Assembly: GCF_000342005.1 (NCBI RefSeq)
Contig: NZ_AOHO01000048.1
Location: 726,540 to 790,539, forward strand
Reading direction: 5' to 3'
Origin: Amycolatopsis decaplanina DSM 44594
GTDB taxonomy: Bacteria > Actinomycetota > Actinomycetes > Mycobacteriales > Pseudonocardiaceae
DNA: 64,000 bases
Below, in pieces: positions 31,616 to 40,173 of this stretch (position 1 is its first letter; each line of letters opens with the position of its first letter). Under the pieces are notes generated by a model. It was not told the DNA's origin. It worked only from the letters and a program-made list of their open reading frames with translations, and did not search any database. The translations under genes and the position numbers were made by a program.

Positions 31616-32461
31616 TCACATGTGTTGCGCGGACAGCAGGCGTGCGTCGGTGATCAGGCCGGTTTTCTCGTCGGCGAATTCCAGCACCTGCGTGACCCGG
31701 ACCAGGCCGCCGTTCGGATCGCGCATGGTGACCACGGCGAGGATGGTGCCGTCGGCCTGCTCCCGGATGTCCTGGATCTGGATGGCGTCCATGGAGCTCC
31801 ACGCCTCGATCAGCTTGCCCGCTTCGGACTCGGCCAGTACCGGCGTGAGCAGCGACATCGCGCCGTAGGGATCGGCGTCGACGGTCTGGTAGAACTTCCG
31901 GACCGCGTCGATCTTGCCCTCGGCCGTGCTGACCGCGGCGGGCTTGGAGACCGGTTGCGAACTGGTGCTGCTGGACGCCGAGCTCTTTCGCGGGAGCGAG
32001 CCCGAGCCGGTGCCCGAAGACGGCTGGGCCGTCATGCTGGTGCCCGCGGGCGCGGACGTCTGCTGCTTCCGCTGCGGCTCGGTGGAGTCCGGGACGGCGA
32101 GCCCGCCGAGCGCGGCGGCTCCGCTCATCACCTCGGGCGCGGCGGCGTGCGGCACCGTGCCCCGCCGTTGGGTGCCGGCGAGAACGCCCGCGGTGACGAC
32201 GGCGCCCGCGACCAGCAGTCCGGCGGCGACCAGACCGGCCATCTTCGCCCGCCGGGCGGCGCGGCTTTCCGGCTCGTCCACTTCTGGCTCGGGCTGCGGC
32301 GACGGCTCTTCACGGGTGCGCGCGGGAACGAACTTCTGCGGCTCGCGGAAGACCTTCTCGAGGTAATCGCGGTCGACGCGGGTGTCGTTCAGGATCTCTT
32401 CGGGGATGACGTCCTCGACACGTACGGCGTCCTCAAGCCGTATGCGCTGTCGATCAAGCAC
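31616..32461 (-). CDS. Single-pass membrane protein with C-terminal exported domain
   Basis: The 281-residue product has an N-terminal cytoplasmic part (LEDAVRVEDVIPEEILNDTR), one helix at about 75-96, a Ser/Gly/Pro linker, and a C-terminal globular domain (about 180-281, KIDAVRKFYQTVDADPYGAM through TQVLEFADEK) of the type seen in NTF2-like/cell-wall-associated proteins. GTG 32461 has GAGGA five bases upstream. A second gene with the same architecture lies just upstream, so the two are probably paralogous parts of one envelope function near the kinase pair. No named family is recognised. Confidence 0.75.
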   Translation of the reverse strand: MLDRQRIRLEDAVRVEDVIPEEILNDTRVDRDYLEKVFREPQKFVPARTREEPSPQPEPEVDEPESRAARRAKMAGLVAAGLLVAGAVVTAGVLAGTQRRGTVPHAAAPEVMSGAAALGGLAVPDSTEPQRKQQTSAPAGTSMTAQPSSGTGSGSLPRKSSASSSTSSQPVSKPAAVSTAEGKIDAVRKFYQTVDADPYGAMSLLTPVLAESEAGKLIEAWSSMDAIQIQDIREQADGTILAVVTMRDPNGGLVRVTQVLEFADEKTGLITDARLLSAQHM

Positions 32462-32674
32462 GAATTCCTCGCTCTGGTCCGGGGCAGGCGCTGGGCCGTT
32501 CGGCCTACGCCTTTGGTCCGCGTGGCCGTCTTCTGAACGGTGCGGACCTTGCAGTCGTCAGGTAACCCTGTGCGGACGGTCCACGGCCAGGCTCTATCGC
32601 CGGAATGCCGTCGCGATACGACGAACGGCAGCTTAGGTCACCCACCCGGACCAGGGATGACCGCTCGGCGCACC

Positions 32675-32706
32675 GCACGTGCAGAGGACAGGACACCTGC
32701 ACGTGC
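32675..32706 (-). terminator. Terminator between the two membrane-protein genes
   Basis: GCACGTGCAG (32675-32684) pairs perfectly with CTGCACGTGC (32697-32706) 8 bases beyond the stop of the 415-residue gene. Confidence 0.8.
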
Positions 32707-32714
32707 GTGATCGC

Positions 32715-33962
32715 CTACATGCCGTCGTCGACGATCTTGTCGTCGTCGCCGAAGGTCAGCGTGCGCTGTTCCATGGTCTTCGTGCCGTCTTTGTGAGTGA
32801 CCTCGACGGTGTTGACCGTTACGCCGCGGCGCTGGTCGATGCTGACCTTCTTCACCTCGAAGTACGCGACGTCGGCGTAGCGCTCACGAAGGCCCTGTGC
32901 GCCCCCTTCGCGTAGGCCGCCGGAGGTCACCGAGGACGCCTCTTGGGGGTTGGTGGTGACGGAGTTGAGGAAGATTTCGGTGTTGTCGCCCATCGCCTGC
33001 GCGTCCGGCTGCGACGCGTACCAGGGTGAGGTCGTCGTGGTGCGGTCGGCGGGCACGACCGGCGGCTTCTGCGGCCGGTCGCTCGACGACGGCGCGGGCC
33101 GCCCGGACGTGACCGGTCCGCCCGAGTCGGGCCGTGACGAGCCGGTCCCGGTGCTGTCTCTGTCCGAGGAGGTGCCGGAGTTGGCGGAACTGCGGTCGTC
33201 CCTGGTGGAGGAATCGGTCTCGGAATCGGACGGGTTGCCCGCCGCGCCACCCCGCGGCGGCGTGGTCGTATTGCCCGCGAGGCCGTCCTGGGACAGCTGG
33301 GTGCCGCCGCGGTATCCGGGCCAGCCGCCCTGGCTCTGCTGCTCCGGGGCGGGTTTGCCGACCAGGAACGAACCGGCGAAGAGCAGGCCGACCACGACCA
33401 GCGCGGACGCCGCCGCCGCGAACCAGGCCGCCTTGCGCCAAGTCTTGGGCGGGGTCACCGAAGCTGGTACCGAACCGAGGTCGAAGGTGCTCAGGCCGTC
33501 GACGGGTGGGGCGAGGTAGACGCGGACGTCATCGTCGTTGCCGTCGATCTCCCCCGGCTGGGGGCGGCGGGGGCCGGGGGCGGTCAGCGTCACCTTCGTG
33601 CGCTGAGCGGCCTTCGCTCGCCGTTCCTCGGCGAGAGGCAAGGCGGGTTCGGTGAAGGAGACCTCGACGCGGGCCGGGCGTTCCACGGGCACCTCGCGAG
33701 CGGGCTGGGGGAGCGGCAGACGGCCGCTCGATGGGGCGTAGCCGGGGCTAGGCGCCCTCCCGTTCCGCGGTGGCGGCAGGGGAAGGGAACCGGTGGAGGG
33801 CGGGGCGAACTCGTGGTGCGCGTGATGCCCGTGATGCCCGTGCCCGCCTGCGCGCTGCCGCCTCGGCGGCACGGGTGGGGTCCAGCTCTCGGCGCCGCCC
33901 GCCCGGTGGCGGCCCGCGTGCGTGGCGCCGTTCCGTTCCTGGTGTTCCGCCCAGCCGTTCAT
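32715..33962 (-). CDS. Single-pass membrane protein, His-rich N-terminus
   Basis: The 415-residue protein has a disordered cytoplasmic N-terminus with a histidine block at 41-50 (HGHHGHHAHH), a Pro-rich region, one membrane helix at about 179-202, a long Ser/Thr/Gly linker and a C-terminal domain from about 330 (NTEIFLNSVTTNPQEASSV through TLTFGDDDKIVDDGM). The plan is the same as the downstream 281-residue gene. The His block could bind Zn2+ or Ni2+; that is inference. ATG 33962 follows GGGGTCGCTCGGAC with no strong ribosome site. Confidence 0.75.
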   Translation of the reverse strand: MNGWAEHQERNGATHAGRHRAGGAESWTPPVPPRRQRAGGHGHHGHHAHHEFAPPSTGSLPLPPPRNGRAPSPGYAPSSGRLPLPQPAREVPVERPARVEVSFTEPALPLAEERRAKAAQRTKVTLTAPGPRRPQPGEIDGNDDDVRVYLAPPVDGLSTFDLGSVPASVTPPKTWRKAAWFAAAASALVVVGLLFAGSFLVGKPAPEQQSQGGWPGYRGGTQLSQDGLAGNTTTPPRGGAAGNPSDSETDSSTRDDRSSANSGTSSDRDSTGTGSSRPDSGGPVTSGRPAPSSSDRPQKPPVVPADRTTTTSPWYASQPDAQAMGDNTEIFLNSVTTNPQEASSVTSGGLREGGAQGLRERYADVAYFEVKKVSIDQRRGVTVNTVEVTHKDGTKTMEQRTLTFGDDDKIVDDGM

Positions 33963-34210
33963 GTCCGAGCGACCCCCTCGAAGGCCGGCCCTGACGGCGA
34001 CGTGACATCGATTACGCCGAACGGAGCAGTCGGTTCACGGGATCCCTCGCTTGCAGACTCCCGGGCACACTCGTGAGCAAATGCACGCGCATACGACTGG
34101 GGGCGCGCGGGGCTCTCGCCCCCGCGCGCCATGCGGGCATCGCCCGACCCAGACGCAAGGGTCCTCACGAGGTCCACACTAAAAGTTCGACACCCGCAAG
34201 TCTTCACCCA

Positions 34211-34227
34211 CTCTGCAAGTTGCAGAG
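34211..34227. promoter_or_regulatory. Perfect 17-base palindrome upstream of the His-rich membrane gene
   Basis: CTCTGCAA-G-TTGCAGAG is a perfect inverted repeat of operator size, 249 bases upstream of the 33962 start and 74 bases beyond the 34301 gene. The factor is unknown. No gene was recognised in the rest of the 33963-34300 gap. Confidence 0.4.
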
Positions 34228-34300
34228 GTTTCACTCGGTCGGGCGCGGCCGAACGGGCCTCGGTGACGTTACGCAGTGCAATCGGTGCTGGTGCTGCCGT

Positions 34301-34606
34301 TCAGCTGCCGCTGCGGTACTTCTGCTGGGTCGATTGCAGGGCTTTCGTGGCGGTGATCCCGCTACCCGCTGCAAGCAAAATGGCGATGATGTCGAGCGGC
34401 GTTCCCCCACTCGTGAGCAGCCAGGCGAAAAGCGACGCGGCGGTGGTACCTGCCGCGATCGGCCAGCGCGTCTTGACGTACTGGGCGACGGGAGCGCCGC
34501 CCGCGCGCTTACCCGCCGCGTTGTTCAGCATGGCGAGATAACCGAGATGGCCCAACGCGGCGAGCACACCGGCGATCGCGATCACGACGGCGATGAGGTT
34601 AATCAT
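34301..34606 (-). CDS. Small membrane protein, three predicted helices
   Basis: The 101-residue product consists almost entirely of hydrophobic helices (INLIAVVIAIAGVLAALGHL; WPIAAGTTAASLFAWLL; PLDIIAILLAAGSGITATK) and ends in a short polar tail. ATG 34606 begins directly at the first helix; an in-frame extension upstream runs into a hairpin and is unlikely. It has no recognisable family. It stands alone between hairpins, so it is probably monocistronic. Confidence 0.7.
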   Translation of the reverse strand: MINLIAVVIAIAGVLAALGHLGYLAMLNNAAGKRAGGAPVAQYVKTRWPIAAGTTAASLFAWLLTSGGTPLDIIAILLAAGSGITATKALQSTQQKYRSGS

Positions 34607-34639
34607 GTGCCCAGTTTGCCCTGTCCCGAGCCGTCGTGG

Positions 34640-34693
34640 GGCCTCGTGAGTGGCAAGGACGGTTCCAACCGCCTTCACCACTCACGACGAGGC
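34640..34693. repeat. 54-bp palindrome related to the 53.8-kb MITE-like ends
   Basis: GCCTCGTGAGTGG at 34641-34653 pairs with CCACTCACGACGAGGC at 34678-34693, with AAGGACGGTT/AACCGCCTT inside. The left arm is the same sequence, with a few changes, as the terminal repeats of the element at 53774-54058. It could be a miniature of that element or two ends joined. It also serves as a terminator between the chorismate mutase 3' end and the small membrane gene promoter. Confidence 0.75.
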
Positions 34694-34702
34694 GCCCTTC
34701 GC

Positions 34703-34990
34703 CTAGCGGCCCAGGCGGCCCCGGCCCAGGTTGAGCAGCGCCATCGCCAGCTGCCGCCCTTCCGGCCCGAGCTCGCGGTAGCGTGCCAGCACGTCCATCT
34801 CGCGGTTGTAGACGATCCTGGTGCCGCCCGCGGCCATCCTGGCCGCACCGATCGTCTTGGAGACTTCGACGCGGCGTTTGACCAGCCGCAGTATCTCGCC
34901 GTCGAGAAAGTCGATCTCCTCGCGGAGCTCACCGATCTCTTCGGCGGTGGCGGTGGGTTCGTCGGCGTCCGGTTTCTGTGTGGTGTTCAT
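34703..34990 (-). CDS. Chorismate mutase, AroQ type
   Basis: The 95-residue all-helical protein matches the short actinobacterial chorismate mutase (Rv0948c type). IDFLDGEILRLVKRRVEVSK carries the catalytic Arg of helix 1, and AARMAAGGTRIVYNREMDVLARYRELG follows. It converts chorismate to prephenate for Phe/Tyr synthesis; the family is poorly active alone and is activated by DAHP synthase. ATG 34990 follows AGAGAGGTCCCG. Position beside uvrD1 agrees with mycobacterial order. Confidence 0.92.
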   Translation of the reverse strand: MNTTQKPDADEPTATAEEIGELREEIDFLDGEILRLVKRRVEVSKTIGAARMAAGGTRIVYNREMDVLARYRELGPEGRQLAMALLNLGRGRLGR

Positions 34991-35039
34991 CGGGACCTCT
35001 CTTCGGTCCGGATTCCCTGCTGGCCCCCGGAACAGCGTA

Positions 35040-35069
35040 AAGCCCCGGGGTCCGTGGACTCCGGGGCTT
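35040..35069 (-). terminator. Terminator of the DUF1707 gene
   Basis: AAGCCCCGG at 35040-35048 pairs with CCGGGGCTT at 35061-35069, with a GTCC/GGAC inner stem. It lies 91 bases downstream of the DUF1707 stop and upstream of the chorismate mutase start. Confidence 0.8.
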
Positions 35070-35160
35070 CGGGTGATGGCATTTCGGCACTATGCGATCA
35101 CGGGAGCCGGAGTCCGGGTCCCGTAAAAAAATCGCGTCGCGTGGTGCCGCATGCCGATCA

Positions 35161-35580
35161 TTATGCCACAGCGAAGCCGTCCTCCGGCTTGAAGCGGCGG
35201 CGCGCTCCGCGGACGCGGGCGTGTACGAGGACGCTCATGGCCAGCCAGAACATCGGCATCACGGGCCAGAAGAACGGCACTCCCGAAACCGCCCACCGGA
35301 CGATCAGCAGCACCGAAAGCACGACGGCGATCGCGAGGTGGATCCGCACCGCTGGATGCCCGAAGGCGACCGGGGGCCGCTTCGGCGCGGGTTTCGGCAG
35401 ATCCGAGGTGAGCGCGGCGAGGTCGTCCGTGTATTTGGCGGAATACACAGCGCTCAGCCGGTCTTCTACCTCGCCGAGAGTGAGACGGCCTTCACCGCCG
35501 GCGGCCTGGATGAGGGTGGCGACCCGCTCCCGGTCGGCGTCGGCGGCCCTGAGCCGGGAGGGGATTCCGTTGGTGTCCAT
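35161..35580 (-). CDS. DUF1707 membrane protein
   Basis: The 139-residue protein has the N-terminal DUF1707 domain (RAADADRERVATLIQAAGGE, then GRLTLGEVEDRLSAVYSAKY), a Pro-rich linker, and two membrane helices (about 82-97 and 103-120) before a basic tail. DUF1707 is found in many actinomycete membrane proteins; its function is unknown. ATG 35580 has GGAGG ten bases upstream. It is divergent from uvrD1 with 90 bases between. Confidence 0.85.
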   Translation of the reverse strand: MDTNGIPSRLRAADADRERVATLIQAAGGEGRLTLGEVEDRLSAVYSAKYTDDLAALTSDLPKPAPKRPPVAFGHPAVRIHLAIAVVLSVLLIVRWAVSGVPFFWPVMPMFWLAMSVLVHARVRGARRRFKPEDGFAVA

Positions 35581-35670
35581 GGCATCCGATCCTCCGCCGC
35601 GAACACCGCCCGCGCGTCGGGCGACAGGCGGCAACACCGCCTACGCCCGGCGCTGTAGCGTGGACCGGCG

Positions 35671-38085
35671 ATGAACACCCTCTTCGATCTCCCAGCGGAC
35701 GGTCCGGCCAAGCCCCGGCACGCGGACCTGCTCGACGACCTGAACCCGGCACAGCGCGAGGCCGTGACCCACGCGGGCTCCCCGCTGCTGGTCGTCGCGG
35801 GCGCGGGTTCGGGCAAGACCCGGGTGCTGACCCGCCGGATCGCGTACCTGCTGGCCGAACGGGACGTGCACCCCGGCCAGATCATGGCGATCACGTTCAC
35901 CAACAAGGCGGCCGCGGAGATGCGGGAGCGGGTGAGCGACCTCGTCGGCCGCCGCGCCAACGCCATGTGGGTGTCGACGTTCCACTCCATGTGCGTGCGG
36001 ATCCTGCGCCGTGAGGCCAAAACGCTGGAGATGTCGTCGAGTTTCTCCATCTACGACTCGGATGACACGAAGCGGCTCATCACCCTCGTCGCCCGCGATC
36101 TCGACATCGACCCGAAGCGGTACGCGGCGCGCACGCTCGCCGTGCACATCTCGAACCTCAAGAACGAACTGATCGATCCGGAGACGGCGGTCGCCGACGC
36201 GGGCAATGACCTCGAGCGCCGCGTGGCCGAGGTGTACGTCGAGTATCAGCGGCGGTTGAACCAGGCCAACGCGTTCGACTTCGACGACCTCATCATGCGG
36301 ACGGTCGAACTCCTGCAGACGTACCCGGACGTCGCCGAGTACTACCGGCGCCGGTTCCGGCACGTGCTGGTCGACGAGTACCAGGACACGAACCACGCGC
36401 AGTACACGCTGGTCCGCGAACTGGTCGGCACCGAGACGAACGAGGCCGGGATCGAGCCCGCCGAACTGTGCGTCGTGGGCGACGCGGACCAGTCGATCTA
36501 CGCCTTCCGCGGCGCGACGATCCGCAACATCGAGGAATTCGAACGCGACTTCCCGAACGCGCGGACCGTGTTGCTGGAGCAGAACTACCGCTCGACCCAG
36601 ACGATCCTGAACGCGGCGAACGCGGTCATCGCGCGAAACCCCAACAGACGCGCGAAGCGGCTGTGGACCGATTCCGGCGACGGCGAGAAGATCGTCGGCT
36701 ACGTCGCGGACAACGAGCACGACGAAGCGGCCTTCGTCGCGGGCGAGATCGACGCCCTGGCGGACAAGGGCGAAGCGGACTACTCCGACGTCGCGGTCTT
36801 CTACCGCACCAACAACCAGTCGCGTGTCTTCGAAGAGATCTTCATCCGCCTCGGCCTGCCGTACAAGGTCGTCGGCGGGGTGCGGTTCTACGAACGGCGC
36901 GAGGTCCGCGACATGCTCGCGTACCTGAGGGTGCTGGCGAACCCGGAGGACACGGTCAGCCTTCGCCGCATCCTCAACGTCCCCAAACGCGGCATCGGCG
37001 ACCGCGCCGAAGCGGTCATCGCGACGTATGCCGAGCGTGAACGCATCTCGTTCGCGCAGGCCCTGCGCGGTGCCGTCAGCGGTGAGGTGCCGCTGCTGAA
37101 CCCGCGCTCCGCCAAGGCGATCACCGGTTTCGTCGAGTTGATGGACGAACTGGGCGAGGTCGTCGAGAGCGGTGCCGAAGTCGCCGACATCCTCGAAGCG
37201 GTCCTGGAGCGCACGGGTTACCGCGCGGAGCTCGAGGAATCCGACGACCCGCAGGACGCGTCGCGGGTGGAGAACCTGACGGAACTCGTCACCGTCGCGC
37301 GGGAGTTCACCGAATTCACCGCCGAGGTCGCCGGTCCGGACGGGGAACTCCCCGAAATCGATACCGTGGACCCCGGAGTGCCGGAGCCGGGCTCGCTGCC
37401 CGCGTTCCTGGAGCGCGTTTCGCTGGTGGCCGACGCGGACTCGATTCCCGCGGCCGACGGTGGCGACGACGGTGACGGGCACGACGCGGGCGTGGTCACG
37501 CTGATGACCGTGCACACCGCGAAGGGGCTGGAGTATCCGGTCGTCTTCGGAACGGGCTGGGAAGACGGGATCTTCCCGCATATGCGCGCACTCGGCGACC
37601 CGGCCGAACTGGCCGAAGAGCGTCGGCTCGCCTACGTCGCGATCACGCGGGCGAGGAAGAGGTTGTACGTCTCCCGTTCGATGGTGCGCTCGGCCTGGGG
37701 CCAGCCGCAGATGAACCCGGCTTCGCGGTTCCTCGACGAACTTCCCGCCGACCTGGTCGATTGGCGCAGGCTCGCGCCTTCTTCGTCCTCCGGTGGTTTC
37801 GGATCGTCGGGTGGATCGCCGCGTGCCGCGACGACCTGGGGGAGCCGTGGCGGCGGTTCGTCGCCGTCGAGGTCGGCGAGCACGAGTCCGTTCGGCAAGG
37901 GCTGGAAGGACACCGTCGCGCTCAAACTCGACGTCGGCGACAGGGTCAGCCACGACAAGTACGGCCTCGGGACCGTCGTCGCCTGCGACGGCGCGGGTCC
38001 TCGTGCCACGGCGACGATCGACTTCGGCGCCGCCGGCAAGGTCCGGCTGATGCTCATCGGCAGCGTCCCGATGGTCAAACTCTAG
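35671..38085 (+). CDS. uvrD1: UvrD/PcrA-type DNA helicase
   Basis: The 804-residue superfamily 1A helicase has Walker A AGAGSGKT at 43-50, motif Ia TFTNKAAAEMRERV, motif II VDEYQDTN, QNYRSTQ, motif V VHTAKGLEYPVVF and motif VI EERRLAYVAITRAR. The C-terminal basic, Ser/Gly-rich linker and Tudor-like domain (GDRVSHDKYGLGTVVACDG) are those by which UvrD1/PcrA contacts Ku or RNA polymerase. It unwinds DNA 3'-5' in excision repair and removes stalled complexes. ATG 35671 is clear. The LexA box 65 bases downstream belongs to the next gene, not to this one. Confidence 0.96.
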   Translation: MNTLFDLPADGPAKPRHADLLDDLNPAQREAVTHAGSPLLVVAGAGSGKTRVLTRRIAYLLAERDVHPGQIMAITFTNKAAAEMRERVSDLVGRRANAMWVSTFHSMCVRILRREAKTLEMSSSFSIYDSDDTKRLITLVARDLDIDPKRYAARTLAVHISNLKNELIDPETAVADAGNDLERRVAEVYVEYQRRLNQANAFDFDDLIMRTVELLQTYPDVAEYYRRRFRHVLVDEYQDTNHAQYTLVRELVGTETNEAGIEPAELCVVGDADQSIYAFRGATIRNIEEFERDFPNARTVLLEQNYRSTQTILNAANAVIARNPNRRAKRLWTDSGDGEKIVGYVADNEHDEAAFVAGEIDALADKGEADYSDVAVFYRTNNQSRVFEEIFIRLGLPYKVVGGVRFYERREVRDMLAYLRVLANPEDTVSLRRILNVPKRGIGDRAEAVIATYAERERISFAQALRGAVSGEVPLLNPRSAKAITGFVELMDELGEVVESGAEVADILEAVLERTGYRAELEESDDPQDASRVENLTELVTVAREFTEFTAEVAGPDGELPEIDTVDPGVPEPGSLPAFLERVSLVADADSIPAADGGDDGDGHDAGVVTLMTVHTAKGLEYPVVFGTGWEDGIFPHMRALGDPAELAEERRLAYVAITRARKRLYVSRSMVRSAWGQPQMNPASRFLDELPADLVDWRRLAPSSSSGGFGSSGGSPRAATTWGSRGGGSSPSRSASTSPFGKGWKDTVALKLDVGDRVSHDKYGLGTVVACDGAGPRATATIDFGAAGKVRLMLIGSVPMVKL

Positions 38086-38149
38086 CCCTGACCTGCGGCT
38101 TCCCCGTCGCGTCCGAAAACTGTCGGGGCCTTCCCGTATACCTGTGTCA

Positions 38150-38181
38150 TCGAACACGAGTTCGACGCGCTGGGGTATGCT
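38150..38181 (+). promoter_or_regulatory. LexA (SOS) box with -10 element
   Basis: TCGAACACGAGTTCGA at 38150-38165 is a perfect match to the actinobacterial SOS box TCGAAC(N4)GTTCGA. TATGCT at 38176-38181 fits a -10 element, so LexA would cover the -35 region of a promoter firing into the small gene at 38224. No uvrD1 sequence is involved: it lies 65 bases past that stop. Confidence 0.8.
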
Positions 38182-38223
38182 GGACAAGCCGGTGTACCCC
38201 GATCAGGGGAGGGGGCGCACGGT

Positions 38224-38638
38224 GTGGACGGGGTGTTGTTTGGGGTTCTCTCGAGTGGGGTACTCGAGTACTTGCGGGGTGTTGAAGAAGGGGCGGGGCC
38301 GGATCGGGGTCCGGAACCGCCGGAAGTGCTCAGGCTGGTCGCGGCCTGGCGCGCGTTACTGCGGACGCACGAACCGGACGGGGCCGGACGGTGTGTCGTA
38401 TGCGGGCACGCGCGGCGATGGCTGTTCGGGCCGCGGCCAGCCGGGTGCCGAAATCTTTCTCGGAGACTTTTCGCCGGAGGGCGGCCGATCGAACGGCGCC
38501 CCGGCCGGTCTCTGCACGGTGTGGCAGATCGCCGTGGGGTACTTCCGTCCGGAAGCTGCCGGACGGTGTCGCCTGAGGGCTTTCAGAGCCCCGAAAGCCA
38601 TGTCTGCTCCGAGCCGGAGGACCTACGACGCTTCGTGA
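38224..38638 (+). pseudogene. SOS-box-preceded small CxxC gene, apparently frameshifted
   Basis: From GTG 38224 one frame reads LFGVLSSGVLEYLRGV, then VLRLVAAWRALLRTHEPDGA and GRCVVCGHARRWL, with high G/C at third positions and a C57-x-x-C60 pair. At about 38415-38445 the coding signal moves to the +1 frame, which gives LCTVWQIAVGYFRPEAAG and stops at 38638. From memory, the pattern WRALLxxHxP-GRCxxC followed by CxVW occurs as one small protein in Pseudonocardiaceae, so this copy is frameshifted, mis-sequenced or read by +1 shifting. The function is unknown; the LexA box makes it a DNA-damage gene. The rest of 38639-38763 shows nothing recognisable. Confidence 0.45.
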
Positions 38639-38763
38639 TGCCCTCGAAAGGGGAGGCGGAGGTCCTGAAGGCGCGCCAGAGCGACGTTGCCCGGCGCGCC
38701 CATGCCACGGGCGGGATCACCGGTGTGGTGATGAGCTGTGATGCGGGGAAGAGCGAGGCTCGA

Positions 38764-39582
38764 TCAGCCGACGTTCACGCCACGGGCGGCGAGCCACGGG
38801 CGCGGGTCGATCTTCTTCGTGCCGTTCTGCCACACCTCGAAGTGCAGGTGCGGGCCGGTGCTCTGACCACGGTTGCCGACCTCGGCGATCTCCTCGCCGC
38901 ATTTGACCTTCTGGCCTTCGCGGACGGAGAACGAGTTCATGTGGCCGTAGACGTGGACGGTGCCGTCGGCGAGCTGGACCTTGACCCAGAGGCCGAAACC
39001 GCTGGCCGGGCCCGCTTCGATGACCGTGCCGTCGGAGGCCGCGACGATCGGCGTGCCGATCGGGGCCGCGAGGTCGATGCCGAGGTGGCTCGTGCCCCAC
39101 CGGGCGCCGAAGCCCGAGGTGAAGGTGCCCTTGGTCGGCATGCAGGTCTTGGGCCGCTTGGCCTCTTCTTCGGCCTTGCGGGCCGCTTCGGCCTCACGCT
39201 TCACGCGGGCCTGGGTGATGCTGTTGTTGTCCGAGAGCTTCTGGGCCTCGGCGGAGGCGTTCGTCGACTGGCTCGTCGGCAGCAGTTCGGGGGCGCCGCC
39301 ACCGGCTCCGCCGCCGAGGGCGAACGAGGCGCTCGCGTCCTGGGAGCTGGCCAGCGGGGTGACAGCGGCGTCGGAGGATTCCGAAACGGACTTCAGGGTC
39401 TGACCGGCGGCGGCGGCCGCGAAGGCGCCGGCAGCGACGGCAGCGACCACGACACGGCCGCGCAGGGCCGAGGACGGGGGCGACAGGCGGTGCGAGCCCC
39501 GGACGCGGACGACCGCACCATCGAGTGCGTTCTCGAGCGCCGGGGAAGGAGCTTGGCCGCCGGGGGAGCGGTGTGAAGCCAA
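38764..39582 (-). CDS. M23 (LytM) peptidoglycan endopeptidase
   Basis: The 272-residue protein has a short cytoplasmic start, one hydrophobic helix (about 44-60, VVVAAVAAGAFAAAAAG), a helical coiled segment (SITQARVKREAEAARKAEEE) and a C-terminal LytM domain with zinc ligands in SHLGIDLAAP and GPHLHFEVW. It should cut peptide cross-links of the wall during growth or division (Rv0950c-type). TTG 39582 is supported by GGAAGG seven bases upstream. It is convergent with the small SOS gene. Confidence 0.92.
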   Translation of the reverse strand: MASHRSPGGQAPSPALENALDGAVVRVRGSHRLSPPSSALRGRVVVAAVAAGAFAAAAAGQTLKSVSESSDAAVTPLASSQDASASFALGGGAGGGAPELLPTSQSTNASAEAQKLSDNNSITQARVKREAEAARKAEEEAKRPKTCMPTKGTFTSGFGARWGTSHLGIDLAAPIGTPIVAASDGTVIEAGPASGFGLWVKVQLADGTVHVYGHMNSFSVREGQKVKCGEEIAEVGNRGQSTGPHLHFEVWQNGTKKIDPRPWLAARGVNVG

Positions 39583-40173
39583 GACGGGGCCTTCCGTGTT
39601 CGGGGAGTCGGATCAAGAGCCCGGGCGGGGGATCCCGGTGAACGACCTCGGGGGTGGTTCGTTCGGTGCTCTCATTCGTGATCTGACTGTAATGGGGACC
39701 CGGGGACAGTAACGAAGCGGCACCCCGATCAGCAAGATCTGGCGGCGCTCTCGGCCGATCGGGCGACGGCGATCTAGCCGTTATCCAGTGAGGATTACCC
39801 AAAGTTAAACCAGGTTTACTCTAAACCTTGTGATTTACGTTACAAGGCCGAGCGGCCGTTCGGGGGTACCGGAAGGCCGGGAAGGAGGCCAACCCGGGAA
39901 ATAACCGGTTGCCCGAAGGTGTTAAAGGAGGCTTATCCGCACTTGGCCTCGTCTGAGGGGCTTCCGGTGCACCCGCGGACGCCGCCGGCCCACCCAGGTC
40001 GCGACGGCGGACAAGGCGTCCTGCCACCGCGATAGCGGGGCTTTCGGGCCGGACGGGTTCACGTGGTCGCCTCACTCGGCCCACAGGCATCGAGGCCGGA
40101 CCGGCAACGGTGAGGACCTGCGGTGCCCCTGCTGCCGGGTCCGGGCCGGCCCGGCTTGCTAGCGTCGCCGTCG
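39583..40173. other. Intergenic region with divergent promoters
   Basis: No gene is recognised in these 591 bases. A less GC-rich stretch at 39780-39860 contains paired TTTAC/GTAAA words (AGGTTTACTCTAAACCTTG) and GTGATTTACGTTAC, which loosely resembles MtrA-type direct repeats found before wall-hydrolase genes. No cyclic-di-AMP (ydaO) riboswitch pattern was seen, although such elements often precede actinomycete wall hydrolases. Confidence 0.5.

Noticed and set aside
38224..39576. 450-codon frame running through the M23 peptidase on the opposite strand.
   Set aside because: From about 38640 on it mirrors the peptidase gene and shows shadow composition. Only the first 200 bases look coding, and these were described as the SOS-box gene.
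39583..39950. Cyclic-di-AMP (ydaO) riboswitch before the M23 peptidase.
   Set aside because: Neither the conserved GAACCCGACAGC-type segment nor the terminal GUAGGCG helix was found in the 5' region on the reverse strand.
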